In this document: positions 17,847 to 27,602 of the stretch, in pieces
Numbering within the stretch: position 1 is the first letter of the stretch
Layout of the letters: each line of letters opens with the position of its first letter
Assembly: GCA_963757115.1 (NCBI GenBank)
Contig: CAVWQV010000001.1
Coordinates: 248,001-312,000 of the forward strand
Length of the DNA stretch: 64,000 bases
Direction: 5' to 3'
DNA from: CAVWQV01 sp963757115
GTDB taxonomy: Bacteria > Pseudomonadota > Alphaproteobacteria > Acetobacterales > Acetobacteraceae
Translations under genes and position numbers: made by a program
Notes under the pieces: model-generated
What the model was told of the DNA's origin: nothing
Database searches by the model: none
What the model saw: only the letters and a program-made list of their open reading frames with translations

Positions 17847-18822
17847 CTAACGGAGAGCTTGCCGCATCGCCGCTTCCGCGTCTCGCGATTCCCGGCGCGC
17901 CTGTAACGCCACCTCAAGCGTGACCGGGACGAAGCGAACGGCCATGTGCGGCTGTAGTTGCCCGATGCGATCCATGTCGGCGGAGATCACCGTGCCGATC
18001 ATGAAGTAGCCGCCGCCCGAGACGGCATCCCGATGCAGCACGATCGGCTCCGTTCCGCCCGGTATCTGGATCGAGCCGTACGGGTAGCAGCTATCGACGA
18101 TGTTCGACGGGTCGGAGCCGGCGCCGAACGGCTGCGGCCGCGGCTCGAACGCCAGCGGCGAGCCGCCACGGAAGCGATAGCCGACGCGGTCCGCTTCCGG
18201 CGCCACCTTCCAGGTCTCGGCGAAGAACCGGTCCAACGCCGCCCCGGTTACGCGAAAGTCGTATAACCCGCGCACCATGCGCAAGGTCGTCACCGGATCG
18301 GCGCTCGGGCGTAGTTCTGGGGAAAGCGATCGCCCCTCCCGCGTCTCGGATGAGGCGGGGCCGACCGGCAGCACGTCAGCCGCGCGGAGCGTACGGCCTT
18401 CCATATCCGCCGAGCGCCCCGAGGCCATAGGTGGAGCGGCTGCCGAGCACCACAGGAACGTCGATGCCGCCGGAGATGGCGATATAGGCACGGGCGCCCG
18501 AACGCAGGTGCGCGAAGCTGAGCGTCTGCCCGGCCTCGACCTTGAAAGCGGTCCAGGTCGGGCGAACGTCCCCGTCAACCTTCGGCGGCAGCTCCGCCCC
18601 CGTAACCGCGATCTGGGCCGGAGCGCTGAAGCGAAGCTCAGGCCCCATAAATGGAGCTTCCAGCGCCGCCGCACCCTCTTCGTTGCCGACCAGCAAGTTG
18701 GCGGCGCGCAGGGCGAAGCGGTCCATGGCGCCCGAGAGCGGAATGCCGATGTGGTAGTAGCCGATGCGCCCGAGATCCTGCACGGTGACGGCGAGGCCCG
18801 GCTTGATCACCTCAACCGCCAT
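17847..18822 (-). pseudogene. pxpC: 5-oxoprolinase subunit C / biotin-dependent carboxyltransferase-fold protein (PxpC), one frameshift
   Basis: The N-terminal frame (from ATG 18822) holds VQDLGRIGYYHIGIPLSGAMD and GARAYIAISGGID, diagnostic of the PxpC/KipA/allophanate hydrolase subunit 2 family. A second frame carries GRTLRAADVLPVG to the C-terminus with PYGSIQIPGGTEPIVLHRDAVSGGGY. The break is near 18403 in TATGGAAGG, where loss of one G restores the expected GG-EGRTLR. PxpC with PxpB and PxpA forms the ATP-dependent prokaryotic 5-oxoprolinase. Its start overlaps the end of pxpB by 11 bases. It is the last gene of the operon. Confidence 0.88.
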
Positions 18823-19687
18823 GCAAGGTCTCCAGCAGCCGGGCGTTGGTTCCCGCAGGATCGCGGTGGAACTCTTCGAGCGAAAACCTCGCCGGCTTGA
18901 CCAGCGGCGTGAAACGCCCGGCCGCTACGGCGGCGATGATGTCGTCGTACTCCTCCCGCCCGATCGGACGGAACTTAACGATGTCGCCTGGACTGAACAG
19001 CACCATGAAGTCGCGGAGATACGAGACGGACTGTGTCGGATCATAGATCGGCATTGGCGTGATGCCGTACATCTGGTAGCCGCCTGCGCCGCGCACCGAA
19101 TACATGCAACCGAAACAACCGCCGTGACCGACGGTGAGCTTCGGCGTGTCGGTGCGCGGCCGGATGTATTTGGGCACCTCGATCTGCTTCGCTCGCTCGA
19201 CCATCTGGTACAGCCAGGGCAGGCCGGCGACGAAACCCACCATGGAAACGAACCACGGCGATCCCGCGTGCGCGGCGATGAAGGCGGTGACGCTGTCGTA
19301 GCCGTTCACCCGCGCGCTATATTCGAGATCGGTGGAGGCCGGGTCCTGATGCCGTTCGCGGAAGCGCATGAGCGTCTCGCGCGTCCAAGGGTCGTCGTAG
19401 AACACCGGCACTTCCATGATCCGCGTCTCGAGCACAGGCTCGGCGCGAGCGGCCTCGTCCTCCAAGGACATCACCGCCCTTTCGAGTTCTGCGGGGGCGA
19501 TTACGTCAGGGTCAAACCTGACCTGGAACGATGCGTTGGCAGGGCAGATCTCTGTCACGCCCTTGATAGCGGCCCCCTTCACCGCCTTGGCCAGGCTCAA
19601 CGCCTTGAAGAAGGCTTCGAGCGACATCTCCTCGTCAAACTCGATGACCAGGTGTTCGTCGCCTCCAAAGGAAGTCCGCGTCTTCAT
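18812..19687 (-). CDS. pxpB: 5-oxoprolinase subunit B (PxpB / allophanate hydrolase subunit 1 family)
   Basis: The protein has 291 residues, at the long end for the family. The central GYDSVTAFIAAHAGSPWFVSMVGFVAGLPWLYQ stretch and the VGHGGCFGCMYSVRGAGGYQMYG-like block are characteristic of the AHS1/KipI domain. The N-terminal 90 residues include a GDEHLVIEFDEEMSLEA element typical of that domain. It forms a complex with PxpC and uses ATP in lactam opening. The ATG overlaps the stop of the biotin carboxylase gene (ATGA), so they are coupled. Confidence 0.88.
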   Translation of the reverse strand: MKTRTSFGGDEHLVIEFDEEMSLEAFFKALSLAKAVKGAAIKGVTEICPANASFQVRFDPDVIAPAELERAVMSLEDEAARAEPVLETRIMEVPVFYDDPWTRETLMRFRERHQDPASTDLEYSARVNGYDSVTAFIAAHAGSPWFVSMVGFVAGLPWLYQMVERAKQIEVPKYIRPRTDTPKLTVGHGGCFGCMYSVRGAGGYQMYGITPMPIYDPTQSVSYLRDFMVLFSPGDIVKFRPIGREEYDDIIAAVAAGRFTPLVKPARFSLEEFHRDPAGTNARLLETLHGG

Positions 19688-21069
19688 CCGCCGCTGTCCT
19701 GTCTCGCCGGAGGGTCGAAGGGCGTGCGCGCAAGCCAGTCCTCGAGCCAGCGCGTGTGCACGCGATGCGCCAGCACGTCCGGCTCGGCGAGCAGGCGCCT
19801 GAACAAGGGTGCCGTGGTGGGGATGCCCTTAATCTCTAACTCGTCGAGCGCTCGCCCGAGCCGGCGCAATGCCGCGTCGCGGCTCTCATCCCACACGATC
19901 AACTTGCCGAGCAGTAAGTCATAGAACGGCGGCACTTCGTAGCCGGCGTACAAGCGAGGCATCGAAGCGCACGCCCGGCCCGCCTGGCACCCGAAGCGCC
20001 TCGACCCGGCCCGGCGCGGGCCGAAAGGCGCGGGCTGGGTCCTCTGCATTCAACCGGCACTCGATGGCGTGACCGCTGGCCCGGATGTCGGCCTGCGTCA
20101 ACCGCAGCTTGTCGCCAGCGGCAATGCGGATCATCTCGCGGAGCAGATCGACGCCAGTGATCATCTCGGTCACCGGATGTTCGACCTGAATGCGCGTGTT
20201 CATTTCGATGAAGTAGAATTCTCCGCTCGCCTCGTCGAACAGGTATTCCAGCGTGCCGGCGCCGCGATAGCCCACCGATTGAGCAAGCTGCACGGCCGAG
20301 GCACAGAGCCGCTCCCGCTGTGCCGGCGTGAGACAGGCGGCGGGAGCTTCTTCCCATAGCTTCTGACGTCGGCGCTGCAACGAGCATTCCCGCTCATAGA
20401 GATGGATCGCGCGCTCGCCGTCTCCGAGCACCTGCACCTCGACGTGACGGGCGCGCGGGATGAAGCGTTCGAGGTAGAGCCCGTCATCGCCGAACGCGGC
20501 CTGCGCCTCCCGACGCGCCTGCGGCACCAGGGCTTGCAGGTCGGCCGCGCTTTCCGCGATGCGGATGCCGCGACCGCCGCCGCCCGCCGCCGCCTTGATC
20601 ATCACGGGAAAGCCGATGCGGCTCGCGGCCTCGACGACGGAGGCGTCGTCTCCACGCGATCCTCGGTGCCCGGAACCGTGGGCACGCCCGCCGCCTGCGC
20701 CGCTGCCCGCGCACGGGCCTTGTCGCCCATCAGGCGGATCGTCTCCGCGCGTGGGCCGATGAACACCAGGCCCGCTTGTTCCACCGCCGCCGCGAACGCT
20801 GCATTCTCGGAGAGGAACCCGTATCCCGGATGGATCGCATCCGCGCCGCGCGCCCGGGCGGCCTCCAGGATGGCTGCCTGATTGAGATAGGACTTCCCGG
20901 CGTGTGCGGGGCCGATCTCCACCACCTCGTCGGCAAGCTGGGCGGCCAGCATTGCGTGGTCGGCGGCGCTGACCGGCTGCACCGTCGCGATGCCGAGTTC
21001 GCGTGCGGCCCGGATCACGCGCACGGCGATCTCGCCCCGGTTGGCGATCAGGATCTTGCGGATCGGCAC
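19684..21069 (-). pseudogene. Acetyl-CoA carboxylase-type biotin carboxylase, two frameshifts
   Basis: The reconstructed protein would have about 460 residues. It starts at GTG 21069 (PIRKILIANRGEIAVRVIRA), two bases after the aminotransferase stop. The middle frame holds the ATP-grasp loop KAAAGGGGRGIR and the bicarbonate/biotin site EMNTRIQVEHPVTE. The last frame holds YEVPPFYDLLLGKLIVWD and the C-terminal biotin carboxylase tail. Breaks are near 20645 and near 19950 and have opposite sign. The enzyme loads CO2 on biotin with ATP. No acyl-CoA carboxyltransferase is nearby; with the BCCP at 22011-22253 it forms a pair whose acceptor may be a lactam or amide intermediate (inference). Confidence 0.87.
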
Positions 21070-21071
21070 GC

Positions 21072-22004
21072 CTAGTCGCCGTAGTCGATCGGCGACGCGT
21101 GCCAGCCCGCCGCCCGCTTCGCCCAGAACGTTTCGCGCAGGCGCATCGAGACCGGACCCGGCCGGTCGTTCCCCATCACTCGCCCGTCCACGCGAGTGAC
21201 GGGCATGACGCCGCCGGCGGTGGTGGAGAAGAACACCTCGTCGGCGTCCCTGAGTTCGCTCGCTGGCACCGGGCGCACGGTGCAATCGAGCCCGAGCTCG
21301 TCGCAGAGCTCGATGACGCTGCGCCGGGTGATGCCTTCCAGCACGCCCGTATCCGGCGTCGCCACCTTGCCGTCGGTCACGACGAACACGTTGAAGCCGG
21401 GCCCCTCCGTTACGTTGCCGCTCTCGTCAAGCAGGACGCAGAAATCCGCACCGCGATCATGGGCCTCGAACTGCCCGCGCGTAAGATCGGCCCAATGGAA
21501 GTTCTTGGCCCGCGGATCGAGCGACGTGCTGGGGATTCGCACCGTTTCTGCGACGACAACGTGCGCGCCCCGCAACTGCATCTCCTCGCTCATGATGTTG
21601 ACCCAGGGGATCGCGAAGGCGGCGAGATAGTTGCGGGCGTAGGCAGGGTGATAGGGCATCCCGGCGGGCGGACGGCCGCGCAGGCAATCCATTGCGACAT
21701 AGGCGTCGCGCAAGCCGCTGAGGCGCACGCATTGCCGCAACACCGCCTCGATTTCCTCGTCGCTCTCCCGCGGCCTAAGCCGGAAGGTGTCCATGGAGGC
21801 ACGGAAGCGCCGGATATGATCGTGCAGACGGAAAAACGCGCCGTTCCAGACGCCGACCACGTCGTAGGTGACGTCGGAGCGGCGATAGCCCCAGTCGGTG
21901 ATCGGGATCGCCGCCTCGGCCACTGGCATGTAACGGCCATCGATATAGGCGACCCCCGCTGACAGCGATGCTTGCGTGCGTTCGCCCGCCGCGGTGCCGC
22001 TCAT
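21072..22004 (-). CDS. Class IV aminotransferase (BCAT / D-amino acid aminotransferase family)
   Basis: This is a 310-residue fold-type IV PLP enzyme. GYRRSDVTYDVVGVWNGAFF near residue 40 and RLHDHIRRF are the conserved N-terminal lobe. The PLP Lys is in RAKNFHWADLTRG near residue 165, the Glu in VTEGPGFNVFVV near 198 binds the pyridine nitrogen, and the phosphate-binding GVLEGITRRSV lies near 220. Substrate could be branched-chain, D- or beta-amino acids, or an amino acid released from a lactam. The start lies 6 bases after the BCCP stop, in a tight operon. Confidence 0.88.
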   Translation of the reverse strand: MSGTAAGERTQASLSAGVAYIDGRYMPVAEAAIPITDWGYRRSDVTYDVVGVWNGAFFRLHDHIRRFRASMDTFRLRPRESDEEIEAVLRQCVRLSGLRDAYVAMDCLRGRPPAGMPYHPAYARNYLAAFAIPWVNIMSEEMQLRGAHVVVAETVRIPSTSLDPRAKNFHWADLTRGQFEAHDRGADFCVLLDESGNVTEGPGFNVFVVTDGKVATPDTGVLEGITRRSVIELCDELGLDCTVRPVPASELRDADEVFFSTTAGGVMPVTRVDGRVMGNDRPGPVSMRLRETFWAKRAAGWHASPIDYGD

Positions 22005-22010
22005 GTCGCG

Positions 22011-22253
22011 TCAGGCCTCGATCTCATAGAGCGGCTCGCCGGCCATCACGGGGTCCTCGTTTTCCACGAGGAACCGCAGCAGCCGGCCGGCCTCGTCCGC
22101 CGTGACGGGCGTGAACGACTTCATCACCTCGATCAGACCAACCGTTTCACCAACGGCAATCGCGTCGCCCTCGTTCTTGAACGGCGGCTGATCCGGGGAA
22201 GGGCGGCGATAGAAGGTTCCGGGAAGCGGGGAGGCAATCGTTTTGGTGGCCAA
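22011..22253 (-). CDS. Minimal biotin carboxyl carrier protein
   Basis: This is an 80-residue lone biotinyl domain. The biotin-accepting Lys is in EVMKSF (about residue 46), flanked by GDAIAVGETVGLI and VENEDPVMAGEPLYEIEA. The start is TTG 22253 with a perfect AGGAGG 5 bases upstream (22263-22268), one base after the stop of hyuB, which explains why no ATG exists. The Ala/Pro-rich N-terminal extension of ordinary AccB is absent. It would carry carboxybiotin from the adjacent biotin carboxylase. Confidence 0.88.
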   Translation of the reverse strand: MATKTIASPLPGTFYRRPSPDQPPFKNEGDAIAVGETVGLIEVMKSFTPVTADEAGRLLRFLVENEDPVMAGEPLYEIEA

Positions 22254-22254
22254 C

Positions 22255-24237
22255 CTAACCTCCTGTCGCCGGCGCATCGCGCCAGTGCGCCGCGGAGCGC
22301 TTCTGGAACATGTCGCGGAACTGCTCGGTCGACCGCTCCAACACCGCGCCGCTATCCCAGTCGAGAATGACGGCGTATTGCCGCACGACGTCCAGCCGAT
22401 CGATCTCGCCCGCGCGGAAGCGACGCGCGACCTCCTCCGGGTCCGCCTCGATCCAGGCGCGACGATTGGCCCGGATGCGTTCCCGCTCCGCAGCGGTTGC
22501 CGGCTCGTCGATGGCGTATTCGGCAAGATCGGCGTCCACCACGCGCAACACCACGCCGTAATCCTTGCGCGCGCGTTCGATCGAAACGTAGTCGTCCGCA
22601 ACGTCATCGCGCACCTTGCCGGGATCGCGTTCCAGCGGATCGCCGTAGCCGCCGCCGCCGGCCGTCGGGCGCGTGAACACATCGCCGCTGCCGATCGGCA
22701 CGTCCGAGAAAACCGAGCCGAGCCATTCCTCCCGCTCCTCTCCGGCCCGGCGGAGGCTGAGGCCGTGCGGCATGGAGGGCAGGCCGCCGTCAATTCCCCA
22801 CACCACGGCGCGCTCGCGGTCGCAGATGTAGGAGATCACCGACTGATCCGCCTCGCGGAGCGTGCTGGTCTTGCGCACCCCGGCGCCGCCGCGCCATCTG
22901 CCCGGCCCGGCGGAATCGGTGAGGATCTGGTATTCGTTGGTGAGGATCGGCGAGACGCGCTCCTGCCCTTCGACGGGCTGCGACTGCAAGCCGGTGCCGA
23001 AACAAGCCGTGGTGACGTTGCAGCCATCCTTGCCGTTGCGCCCGCCCCAGCCGCCCGGCAACCAGTCGTAGAACATGAAGATCGGCTTGCCGTCCGAGCG
23101 GAGGTCGCGCCCGCCCGCCAGCAGATATTCCAGGTTGAACGCGCAAGCGATGGCGCGCTCGGGCATGATGCGGGACCAGATCTCGTAGATCGAGTTCATG
23201 ATTTTCTCGAACGGCATCAGAAACCCGGTCACCGCGACCGGCCAGCGCGCGTTCACCACCGTGTCCTCGGGCGCGATAACCTGGATCGGACGATAGAAGC
23301 CGGAGTTCAGCGGCAGGTCGGGGAAGAAGGTCTTCATCCCCGCCGCTACCGCCGAGAACGTCGCCCCGAAGGCCGAATTGTAGAGCGACCCGATGCAGGG
23401 ATGGCTGCCGGTAAAGTCGTAGATGACCCGGTCGCCCTTGATGGTGAGCTTGACCTTGATCGGGATCATGCCCTCGCCGCCGGCGGGGTCGCGGTCGATG
23501 AAGTCCTGGGTTTCCCATTCGCCGTCCGGCAGCGCCGCGAGCCGCTGGCGCATGGATCGCTCGACGTAGTCCTGCACGTCGGAAAAGCCGGTGACGACGG
23601 TGTCCTTGCCGTACTTTTCGACCAGCCGGACGATTTCGCGCCCGGCGATGCGCGTGGCTTCGGCTTGCGCCTGCATGTCGCCGATGATGGATGCCGGATC
23701 GCGCGTGTTGGACGCGATCAGGTGCGCCACGTCGCGCCGGAACACGCCGCCGTCCCACAGCCGGACGGGGGTGATGCGGATGCCTTCCTTGAACATGTCC
23801 TTGGCCAGCACGTCGAACGAGCCGGGCACGCTGCCGCCGACATCCGACCAGTGCCCGTTCGACTGCGCGAACGCGATCGGCTCGTCGCCGACGAAGATCG
23901 GCCGGATCAGCCGCACGTCCGGGAAATGCGTGCCCCCGGCGTACGGGTCGTTGATCGCGTAGACGTCGCCCGGCTTCATGTCGTCCTTGAAGAAGCGGAT
24001 CACGTCCTTGCAGGTGTAGTGCAAGGTGCCGACATGGACCGCGATGTCGTAGTTCCCCTGCGCGATCGAATCGCCGTTGATGTCGTTCAGCGCGTTGGAG
24101 AAGTCGCGGTTGAAGATGACGAACGAATAGCAGGTGCGGAGGATTTGCTCCGCCATCTGGTCAACCGTCGTGATGAACGAGTTCTTCAGCACCTCGAAGG
24201 TGACCGGGTCGAGCGCGAAGCCCGCTTGCGCGTCCAT
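22255..24237 (-). CDS. hyuB: Hydantoinase B / 5-oxoprolinase C-terminal-type subunit (HyuB)
   Basis: The protein has 660 residues, long for HyuB (usual about 520-600). The N-terminal block DPVTFEVLKNSFITTVDQMAEQI, the motif GDVYAINDPYAGGTHFPD near residue 85, and the HSWDVGG-like QSNGHWSDVGG near 125 are family hallmarks. C-terminal GRWRGGAGV and GGGGYGDPLERDPGKV are also typical. The family pairs with HyuA in N-methylhydantoinase, 5-oxoprolinase, caprolactamase and acetone/acetophenone carboxylase. About 100 residues after GDPLERDP form an extra C-terminal tail. It starts two bases after the hyuA stop. Confidence 0.9.
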   Translation of the reverse strand: MDAQAGFALDPVTFEVLKNSFITTVDQMAEQILRTCYSFVIFNRDFSNALNDINGDSIAQGNYDIAVHVGTLHYTCKDVIRFFKDDMKPGDVYAINDPYAGGTHFPDVRLIRPIFVGDEPIAFAQSNGHWSDVGGSVPGSFDVLAKDMFKEGIRITPVRLWDGGVFRRDVAHLIASNTRDPASIIGDMQAQAEATRIAGREIVRLVEKYGKDTVVTGFSDVQDYVERSMRQRLAALPDGEWETQDFIDRDPAGGEGMIPIKVKLTIKGDRVIYDFTGSHPCIGSLYNSAFGATFSAVAAGMKTFFPDLPLNSGFYRPIQVIAPEDTVVNARWPVAVTGFLMPFEKIMNSIYEIWSRIMPERAIACAFNLEYLLAGGRDLRSDGKPIFMFYDWLPGGWGGRNGKDGCNVTTACFGTGLQSQPVEGQERVSPILTNEYQILTDSAGPGRWRGGAGVRKTSTLREADQSVISYICDRERAVVWGIDGGLPSMPHGLSLRRAGEEREEWLGSVFSDVPIGSGDVFTRPTAGGGGYGDPLERDPGKVRDDVADDYVSIERARKDYGVVLRVVDADLAEYAIDEPATAAERERIRANRRAWIEADPEEVARRFRAGEIDRLDVVRQYAVILDWDSGAVLERSTEQFRDMFQKRSAAHWRDAPATGG

Positions 24238-24239
24238 GC

Positions 24240-26262
24240 TCAGGCCTCCAGGCGCATAACGATGTTGAGGAACTGGTCCACCTCGGCGATGGCACCCGGG
24301 GGCACCACCGTCGTCGCGTCAAGCTGTTCCACCACCGCTGGGCCGACGAAGCGCGCGCCGGCAGGCAGATCGCCGCGCCGGTAGATCGCCGTCTCGACCG
24401 GAGTGCCGCCGAACCACGCCGGCCGGCGCGCAATCGGGTCCGGCATGCGCGCCGCCCTTCGCATGGGTGAGCATCGCCGCTTTCGGCACAACGCCGGTTG
24501 CGCGCAGATTAAGGCGGTAGAGGTCGACCGGAGCGTCGTCGCGCCGAAAATTGTACTCGCGCTCATGCTCGGCATGGAACGCCCCGACCAACTGCTCGAT
24601 CGGGCCGACCGGGCTCCCGGCTGGCACGGCGAGCGACCGCCACTGGCCGCGGTACATCATGTCGATCGTCCGCTCCATCACCACGTCGGCGTCGCCCACC
24701 CCCTCGTTGCGCATCCGGTCCCAGGCCTCCCGTTCCAGCTTGCCGAACTCCGCCTCGATCGCACCGGCATCCGCCTCGCCCGACGGGTAGATGAAGCTTT
24801 CGGCGAGGTCGTGCTGGATATCGACCAGCAGGCAGCCGAGTGCGGAGGTGACGCCCGGGTTGAGCGGCACGATCACCGTCGGGATCGACAGCTCGCGCGC
24901 CAGTGCCGCGCCGTGCAGCGCGCCCGCGCCGCCGAACGCGACCAGCGCGAAGTCGCGCGGATCGTAGCCGCGGCTGATCGATATGAGGCGCACGGCGTCG
25001 GCCATGTTGGCGTTGGCGACGTTGAGGATCGCCTCGGCGGCCTCATGCAATTCCATGCCGAGCTTGCCGGCGATCTGTCGCACGGCGGCCTCGGCCAGCG
25101 CCGGGTCGAGCGTCACGCTGCCGCCCGCCAGCCCGCCGCCGAGCCGGCCCAGCACGACGTTCGCATCCGTGTTGGTGGCTTCCGTGTTGCCCCGGCCGTA
25201 GCAGGCCGGGCCGGGATCAGCCCCGGCCGATTGCGGGCCGTTGCGCAACGACCCGCCCTCGTCGATCCAGGCGAGCGAACCGCCGCCGGCGCCGATCGTC
25301 AGCACCTCGATTGAAGGGAATCGGATCGGGTAGCCGAACTCGATATGCCAATCCTTGGTGACGCGCGAACGGCCTTCCCAGGCGAGCGACACGTCGCAGC
25401 TGGTGCCGCCCATGTCGAGGCCGATCGAGTTCGGAAAGCCGCATTGTCCCGCGATGTGCCGGCTCGCAATCGCCCCGGCAGCGATGCCCGAACCGGCGAG
25501 CCGTCCGGCGAACTGCCGTGCGCCGTGTCCGGTCATCACCCCGCCGCCGCTGTGCAGCAGCAGTAGGTCGTTGCGGTAGCCGCCCTCGCGCAGCCGGTCG
25601 GCGAGCCGCGCGGCATAGTCGCCCACCACCGGAGCCAGTGCCGCGTTCACCACCGTGGTGGAAAACCGCTCGTGCTCGAAGATCTCCGGCAGCACGTCCG
25701 AGCTCGCCGTGATCGGCACGCCGGGCAGCATCTCCTCCAGGATCGCCTTCATGCGCCGTTCGTTGGCGCCGTTGGCGAAGGCGTTCATGAAGCAGACTGC
25801 CACGGCCGCCACGCCCCGCTTGCGGAGGATGCGCGCCACCTCGCGGGCGGCGTCCTCATCGAGCGGGATGACGCTGCGCCCGGCGGCGTCCGTGCGTTCC
25901 GGAACGGTCAGCCGGTCGCGCCGCGGCACGTAGGGGCGTGCGACGTCCTTGTAGGTGTCCCAGAGGTCCTCCTTGTTGGCGCGGCGGATCTCGATCACGT
26001 CGCGGAAGCCCTCGGTGCAGACCATCGCCGTGCGCGGCAGCCGACGGGTGATGAGCGCGTTGGTCGCGACCGTGGTGCCGTGCGAGAGGAGGGTGACGTC
26101 CGCCAGATCGACGCCGGCCCCCGCGAGACCCGTGAGCAGCCCGTCGATGGGATCGTGCGTGGTGGCCGTCTTGGCTACCTCCATCCGCCCGGACGCCTCG
26201 TCGAGGAAGCAGAAGTCGGTGAAGGTGCCGCCGATATCGACCGCCACGCGCAGTCCCGTCAT
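24240..26262 (-). pseudogene. hyuA: Hydantoinase A / 5-oxoprolinase N-terminal-type subunit (HyuA), one frameshift
   Basis: About 670 residues when joined. The sugar-kinase/actin-like ATPase signatures are VDIGGTFTDFCF at the N-terminus and IGLDMGGTSCDVSL near residue 275, followed by GAGGGSLAWIDEGG and GPACYGRG. The first frame fails near 24460, and the C-terminal 60-70 residues (WFGGTPVETAIYRRGDLPAGARFVGP, then VEQLDATTVV) continue in another frame to stop 24240. The subunit binds ATP and phosphorylates the lactam carbonyl, while HyuB completes hydrolysis or carboxylation. It lies 54 bases after pxpA and 2 bases before hyuB. Confidence 0.9.
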
Positions 26263-26316
26263 GTCCGCTCCCGATCCGTTTCGGTTCCAGTTCGCCCGGC
26301 GCGCGGCGTAAACTCG

Positions 26317-27066
26317 CTAGTCTCGTTCCGCCTGCCTCGGCGCGATCCAGTCGGCGAGCGCCTCGCGCACGGCCTGCGCGATGGCCGCGGCACCCGGCGT
26401 GTCACTGTGCACGCACACGGACTCGGCCACCACGTCGACCGTTTTGCCGGACAGTGCTTGCGTCTTCCCCTCGGCGACGGCGCGGCGCACCTTGGCGCTG
26501 GCCTCCTCCGGCCCCACCGGCTGATGCTCGCGCGTGATGATGTTGCGGCCCTCGTCGTTGTAGTCGAGGTCGGCATAGAACTCGCACACGAAGGGCACGT
26601 TGCGGCGGCTGAACACCTCCGACATCGCGCAGTTGGCGAACGCGAACACCGGAACGGCGAACACCTCGGCGGCGTCGGCGATCGCTTCCGCCACCTCCGG
26701 ATCGCGCTGCGCCATGCCGTACAGCGCGCCGTGCGCCTTGATGTGCGAAAGCGGCATCCCTTCCGCGTCCAAGAAGGCTTTGAGCGCGCCCGTTTGATAG
26801 ATGATTGCGGCGGTGATCTCGTCGCGCTCCAGCCGCATCTCGCGCCGCCCGAAGCCCTGCAGGTCCGGCAGGGACGGATGCGAGCCCACCGCGACGCCGT
26901 GCCGCTTAGCGGCCCGCACGGTCCGCCACATCACGCGCGGGTCGGAGGCGTGGAAGCCGCACGCCACATTGGCATGGGTGATGAACGGCATGCAGCTCTC
27001 GTCGTCCCCGAGCCGGTAGATACCGAACGCTTCGCCCATATCGCAGTTGATGGAAACAGTGCGCAT
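26317..27066 (-). CDS. pxpA: 5-oxoprolinase subunit A (LamB/YcsF family)
   Basis: The 249-residue protein starts at ATG 27066 (GGGAGA upstream), where the family consensus begins: SINCDMGEAFGIYRLGDDE. HANVACGFHASDP near residue 40, GSHPSLPDLQGFGRR near 70, IKAHGALYG and VCVHSDTPGA near 225 are the LamB/YcsF signatures and include the likely catalytic Asp/His cluster. PxpA performs the ring-opening part of the PxpABC 5-oxoprolinase. It is first in the eight-gene operon; pxpB and pxpC are at its far end, with hyuAB and biotin genes inserted between. Confidence 0.9.
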   Translation of the reverse strand: MRTVSINCDMGEAFGIYRLGDDESCMPFITHANVACGFHASDPRVMWRTVRAAKRHGVAVGSHPSLPDLQGFGRREMRLERDEITAAIIYQTGALKAFLDAEGMPLSHIKAHGALYGMAQRDPEVAEAIADAAEVFAVPVFAFANCAMSEVFSRRNVPFVCEFYADLDYNDEGRNIITREHQPVGPEEASAKVRRAVAEGKTQALSGKTVDVVAESVCVHSDTPGAAAIAQAVREALADWIAPRQAERD

Positions 27067-27217
27067 GCGATCTCTCCCGTCGGTCCATGCTGATGCACTC
27101 GTCATGCCATCATTGCCGAGGTTCGGCCGGAACCAGCCTTGCCTTATCACTGGGCAGCGGGGCGCGCCACGGGACACGCCCGACGACCAGGCGTCCCGGC
27201 GTGGTGTCGCAGCCGCC

Positions 27218-27457
27218 CTACTCGGGAGAGGTCTGCTCCAACCGGGCGATTTCCCGCACGATCTCGTTGCGGTGGTCGTTCCAGGTCACAAGCGTCTCGC
27301 GCAGGTTGTAGAGCAGCGCCTCGGCCTCAGCCGTGTCCTGGTCGACTGACCGAAGCCGTCCGATTAGCTTGATCTGAGCCGAGATCCGACTTTCCCCGCC
27401 CGCGATATGGCTGTTCGCCTGCTCGAGATGTCTCCGCTCGGTCGTCAAGTGCGACAT
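27218..27457 (-). CDS. Small coiled-coil hypothetical protein
   Basis: This is a 79-residue protein rich in Glu, Arg, Gln and Leu with heptad-like spacing (HLEQANSHIAGGESRI, then EAEALLYNLRETL). It resembles the small uncharacterised helical proteins common in Rhizobiales stress and signalling regions. It is divergent from the CheB gene and 150 bases downstream of the pxpA start, on the same strand as the operon but pointing into it. No function is assigned. Confidence 0.6.
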   Translation of the reverse strand: MSHLTTERRHLEQANSHIAGGESRISAQIKLIGRLRSVDQDTAEAEALLYNLRETLVTWNDHRNEIVREIARLEQTSPE

Positions 27458-27602
27458 GTTCCTCGCCTTGCAACGCTACCCTCGCACCGACGGGATGTGC
27501 CGGCGGTAGTGTGGCAGTATGTTTAGGCGAGTTGCTGCCGTATAAATAGCCCAGAAAAGGCGTGTTGCCGGCCAGATGGCAATCGGTGTCAGGAAAATGG
27601 CG

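Noticed and set aside
22243..24384. 713-residue plus-strand open frame
   Set aside because: It is the antisense of hyuB, whose motifs are clear; Ala/Arg/Asp-rich composition is a GC-skew artefact.
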